NCBI GenBank assembly: GCA_900554095.1
Contig: USGC01000079.1
Location: 1-7,839, forward strand
Direction of reading: 5' to 3'
Source: an uncultured bacterium
GTDB lineage: Bacteria; Cyanobacteriota; Vampirovibrionia; Gastranaerophilales; Gastranaerophilaceae
Length of the DNA stretch: 7,839 nucleotides
The position numbers and the translations under genes were made by a program. Under the pieces are notes generated by a model that did no database searches, had not been told where the DNA came from, and saw only the letters and a program-made list of their open reading frames with translations. Numbering within the stretch: position 1 is the first letter of the stretch; every line of letters starts with the position of its first letter. Shown here piece after piece: positions 6,405-7,839 of the stretch.

Positions 6405-7034
6405 ATGAAAAAGATGAATTTTATTTACAATTTAATAAACAATTTCATGAAAACTTTTGAAAAGCCTTCACATTCAGTGAGACAGCCGCTGAATTTCCAA
6501 CGTGCCAAAAAACTTAAAAAAGATTTTCAAATACAGTCGCTAATGGAAATTAAACCATTTAACAAGAATTTAAAAGAAATTATTGCGAAAGTAAAAACTA
6601 ACTATCTGCTTTCTTCCATGAAATTCGACGAAAAATCAAACAAATATTCATTCAAATACCTTGGCAGAATGAACGGTTTCAAATGGCTTACACATGATAC
6701 CGACTATTATCCGGATTTATCAGTATATGAATCATTTTATGTAGCAAAATTCAAGGCAGAAGAATACAGGAAAGGCGTTGGTAAAAAATTAGTAAACCTC
6801 GCACAGCAAGAAAGCCGCCGCTATGGCTGTGAAGGCCGGGTTCACCTTGATGCTGTAAATGTAGACAGACCGCCGTTTTATTTTTACCGGAAAATGGGCT
6901 TTACTTCGCAAAGAAAAGATTTACTTGAAGTGGTCGACAATTACATGAACCAAAACATGGAATTTCCACAAAAATACAGAAGTTGGTGTATTCCAATGTA
7001 TTTGCCCGCAAATAAAACAGGCATCCGAATTTAA
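6405..7034 (+). CDS. GNAT-family N-acetyltransferase, substrate unknown
   Basis: A 209-residue predicted cytosolic acetyltransferase. The acetyl-CoA pyrophosphate-binding loop is seen as EYRKGVGKKLVNLA (120-133), fitting the G-x-G-K core of GNAT motif A; the first basic position of the family pattern is Tyr here. This is followed by a helix and HLDAVN, then PPFYFYRKMGFTS (156-168), the usual motif B Tyr-rich segment of the fold. Before it lies about 85 residues without a recognisable motif, starting with a hydrophobic patch (NFIYNLINNF) and a basic region (33-40). No signal peptide or clear membrane segment is seen. The start is uncertain: ATG at 6405 follows TATAAT by 8 nt with no good Shine-Dalgarno site, and ATG at 6414 is an alternative. 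It is transcribed divergently from murC and convergently with leuS. Protein, peptide or small-molecule acetylation cannot be chosen from sequence. Confidence 0.8.
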   Translation: MKKMNFIYNLINNFMKTFEKPSHSVRQPLNFQRAKKLKKDFQIQSLMEIKPFNKNLKEIIAKVKTNYLLSSMKFDEKSNKYSFKYLGRMNGFKWLTHDTDYYPDLSVYESFYVAKFKAEEYRKGVGKKLVNLAQQESRRYGCEGRVHLDAVNVDRPPFYFYRKMGFTSQRKDLLEVVDNYMNQNMEFPQKYRSWCIPMYLPANKTGIRI

Positions 7035-7046
7035 TTCAGATACCTG
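7018..7046 (-). terminator. Hairpin terminator of leuS, shared with the acetyltransferase end
   Basis: The arms CAGGCATCCGAATT (7018-7031) and AATTCAGATACCTG (7033-7046) form an inverted repeat, 12 of 14 positions complementary. On the minus strand the two exceptions become G-U pairs, and the stem is followed by TTTTATTT (7017-7010), a good rho-independent layout about 20 nt after the leuS stop. On the plus strand the exceptions are C-A mismatches, so the stem is weaker, though CATTTATTTTTT follows. The stem covers the last acetyltransferase codons and its TAA stop. Confidence 0.7.
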
Positions 7047-7066
7047 CATTTATTTTTTAAAGTTAT

Positions 7067-7839
7067 TTATTTTACAACGATATTTACGAGTTTTTTCGGT
7101 ACAACTATTGTTTTTACAACTGTTTTGCCCGCAGTGAACTCTTTTACTTTCTCGCTGGAAAGCGCAATTTCTTTCATTTCATCTTCTGAAAGGCTTTCAT
7201 CGACCTCGATTTTATCGCGGACTTTGCCGTTAACTTGCACTACAAGCGTAATTGAACTTGCTTTAGCCAGATTTTCGTCGTATTCAAGCCATTTTTCTTC
7301 GTGAATAGACGTTTGCGCACCAAGCTGAGCCCAAGCTTCTTCTGTCAAATGAACAGCCACAGGCGACATCAATTTCATTAATGAAACTATTGCAAAACTT
7401 AATACTTGTTTGTCTTCATCGTCGAGATTTGACTTTTTAGCACGCCAGTCGTAAATTGCATTGGTTAACTCACGATACTTTGAAATTACCGTATTAAATT
7501 GAAAATCATTTGCAATATCAATCGTAATGCCTTTTATTGCAATATGGACATTTCTAACCATATCATCGTTGTCTTTTTTCAACTGTTGAGGGATTTTAAA
7601 ATCAAGTGTTACATCGTCCGCATTAGACGCAACAAGTCTCCACACGCGGTTTAAGAATTTATAACACCCTTCAACGCCGGCATCTGACCAGTCAAAATCC
7701 CGTGCCGGCGGTGAATCTGACAAAATAAATAATCTTGCAGTGTCAGCACCGTAGTTTTCAAAGATTTCATCGGGGTCAACCGTGTTGCCTTTGGACTTGG
7801 ACATTTTATGGCCATGTTCGTCGCGAACCAAACCATGAA
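7067..7839 (-). CDS. leuS: Leucyl-tRNA synthetase, C-terminal part (cut by window edge)
   Basis: The last 256 residues or so of a class I aminoacyl-tRNA synthetase that charges tRNA-Leu. The visible part begins HGLVRDEHGHKMSKSKGN, the KMSKS catalytic loop in the context typical of LeuS, followed by DPDEIFENYGADTARLFIL and the helical anticodon-binding domain (WRLV, VSLMKLMSPVAVHLTEEAW). It ends with the small C-terminal domain (VVQVNGKVRDKIEV ... VPKKLVNIVVK) typical of bacterial LeuS. The upstream Rossmann and editing domains lie beyond 7839. The frame is open to the edge; the TTG at 7831 is an internal Leu, not a start. The stop at 7067 is followed on its strand by a hairpin and U-run. Confidence 0.97.
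   Translation of the reverse strand, partial: HGLVRDEHGHKMSKSKGNTVDPDEIFENYGADTARLFILSDSPPARDFDWSDAGVEGCYKFLNRVWRLVASNADDVTLDFKIPQQLKKDNDDMVRNVHIAIKGITIDIANDFQFNTVISKYRELTNAIYDWRAKKSNLDDEDKQVLSFAIVSLMKLMSPVAVHLTEEAWAQLGAQTSIHEEKWLEYDENLAKASSITLVVQVNGKVRDKIEVDESLSEDEMKEIALSSEKVKEFTAGKTVVKTIVVPKKLVNIVVK

Noticed and set aside
7651..7836. Minus-strand open frame with ATG at 7836 overlapping the end of leuS
   Set aside because: A shadow frame. The leuS frame carries KMSKSKGN and is open to the window edge.

Overview
The window is AT-rich (by eye well under half G+C) and gene-dense. It looks like chromosome from a bacterium of the non-photosynthetic cyanobacterial lineage (Vampirovibrionia/'Melainabacteria', order Gastranaerophilales). 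The main hint is the first gene, whose prepilin leader and first helix (FTLAEVLITLGIIGIVAAM) and C-terminal NWQIPDDYP motif resemble the large pilin-like families of that group. This placement is from memory and is not proven by the window. The genes use Shine-Dalgarno sites, TTG starts and sigma-70-like promoters.

Layout: (1) 1-762, a plus-strand promoter and a type IV pilin-like protein. (2) 763-6271, a five-gene minus-strand run read murC > murB > ddl > ftsQ > nadE, with overlaps of 11 and 25 nt and gaps of 13 and 15 nt, so probably one operon. (3) 6272-6404, a short AT-rich divergent promoter region. (4) 6405-7034, a plus-strand GNAT-type acetyltransferase that may be translated from a near-leaderless mRNA. 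(5) 7067-7839, the 3' end of leuS on the minus strand, cut by the window edge. Its transcript probably ends at a hairpin that also contains the acetyltransferase stop codon.

The operon covers successive peptidoglycan precursor steps: MurB makes UDP-MurNAc, MurC adds L-Ala, and Ddl makes the D-Ala-D-Ala dipeptide used by MurF. FtsQ links wall synthesis to septation. NadE at the end makes NAD+, a plausible housekeeping passenger.

The most notable observation is that NadE has the architecture of a glutamine-dependent NAD+ synthetase, but its N-terminal amidohydrolase domain is shortened and appears to have lost the Glu, Lys and Cys of the catalytic triad, while the synthetase domain looks intact. 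No defence system, mobile element, CRISPR array, tRNA or rRNA was seen. Apart from the nadE domain this is an ordinary housekeeping region.
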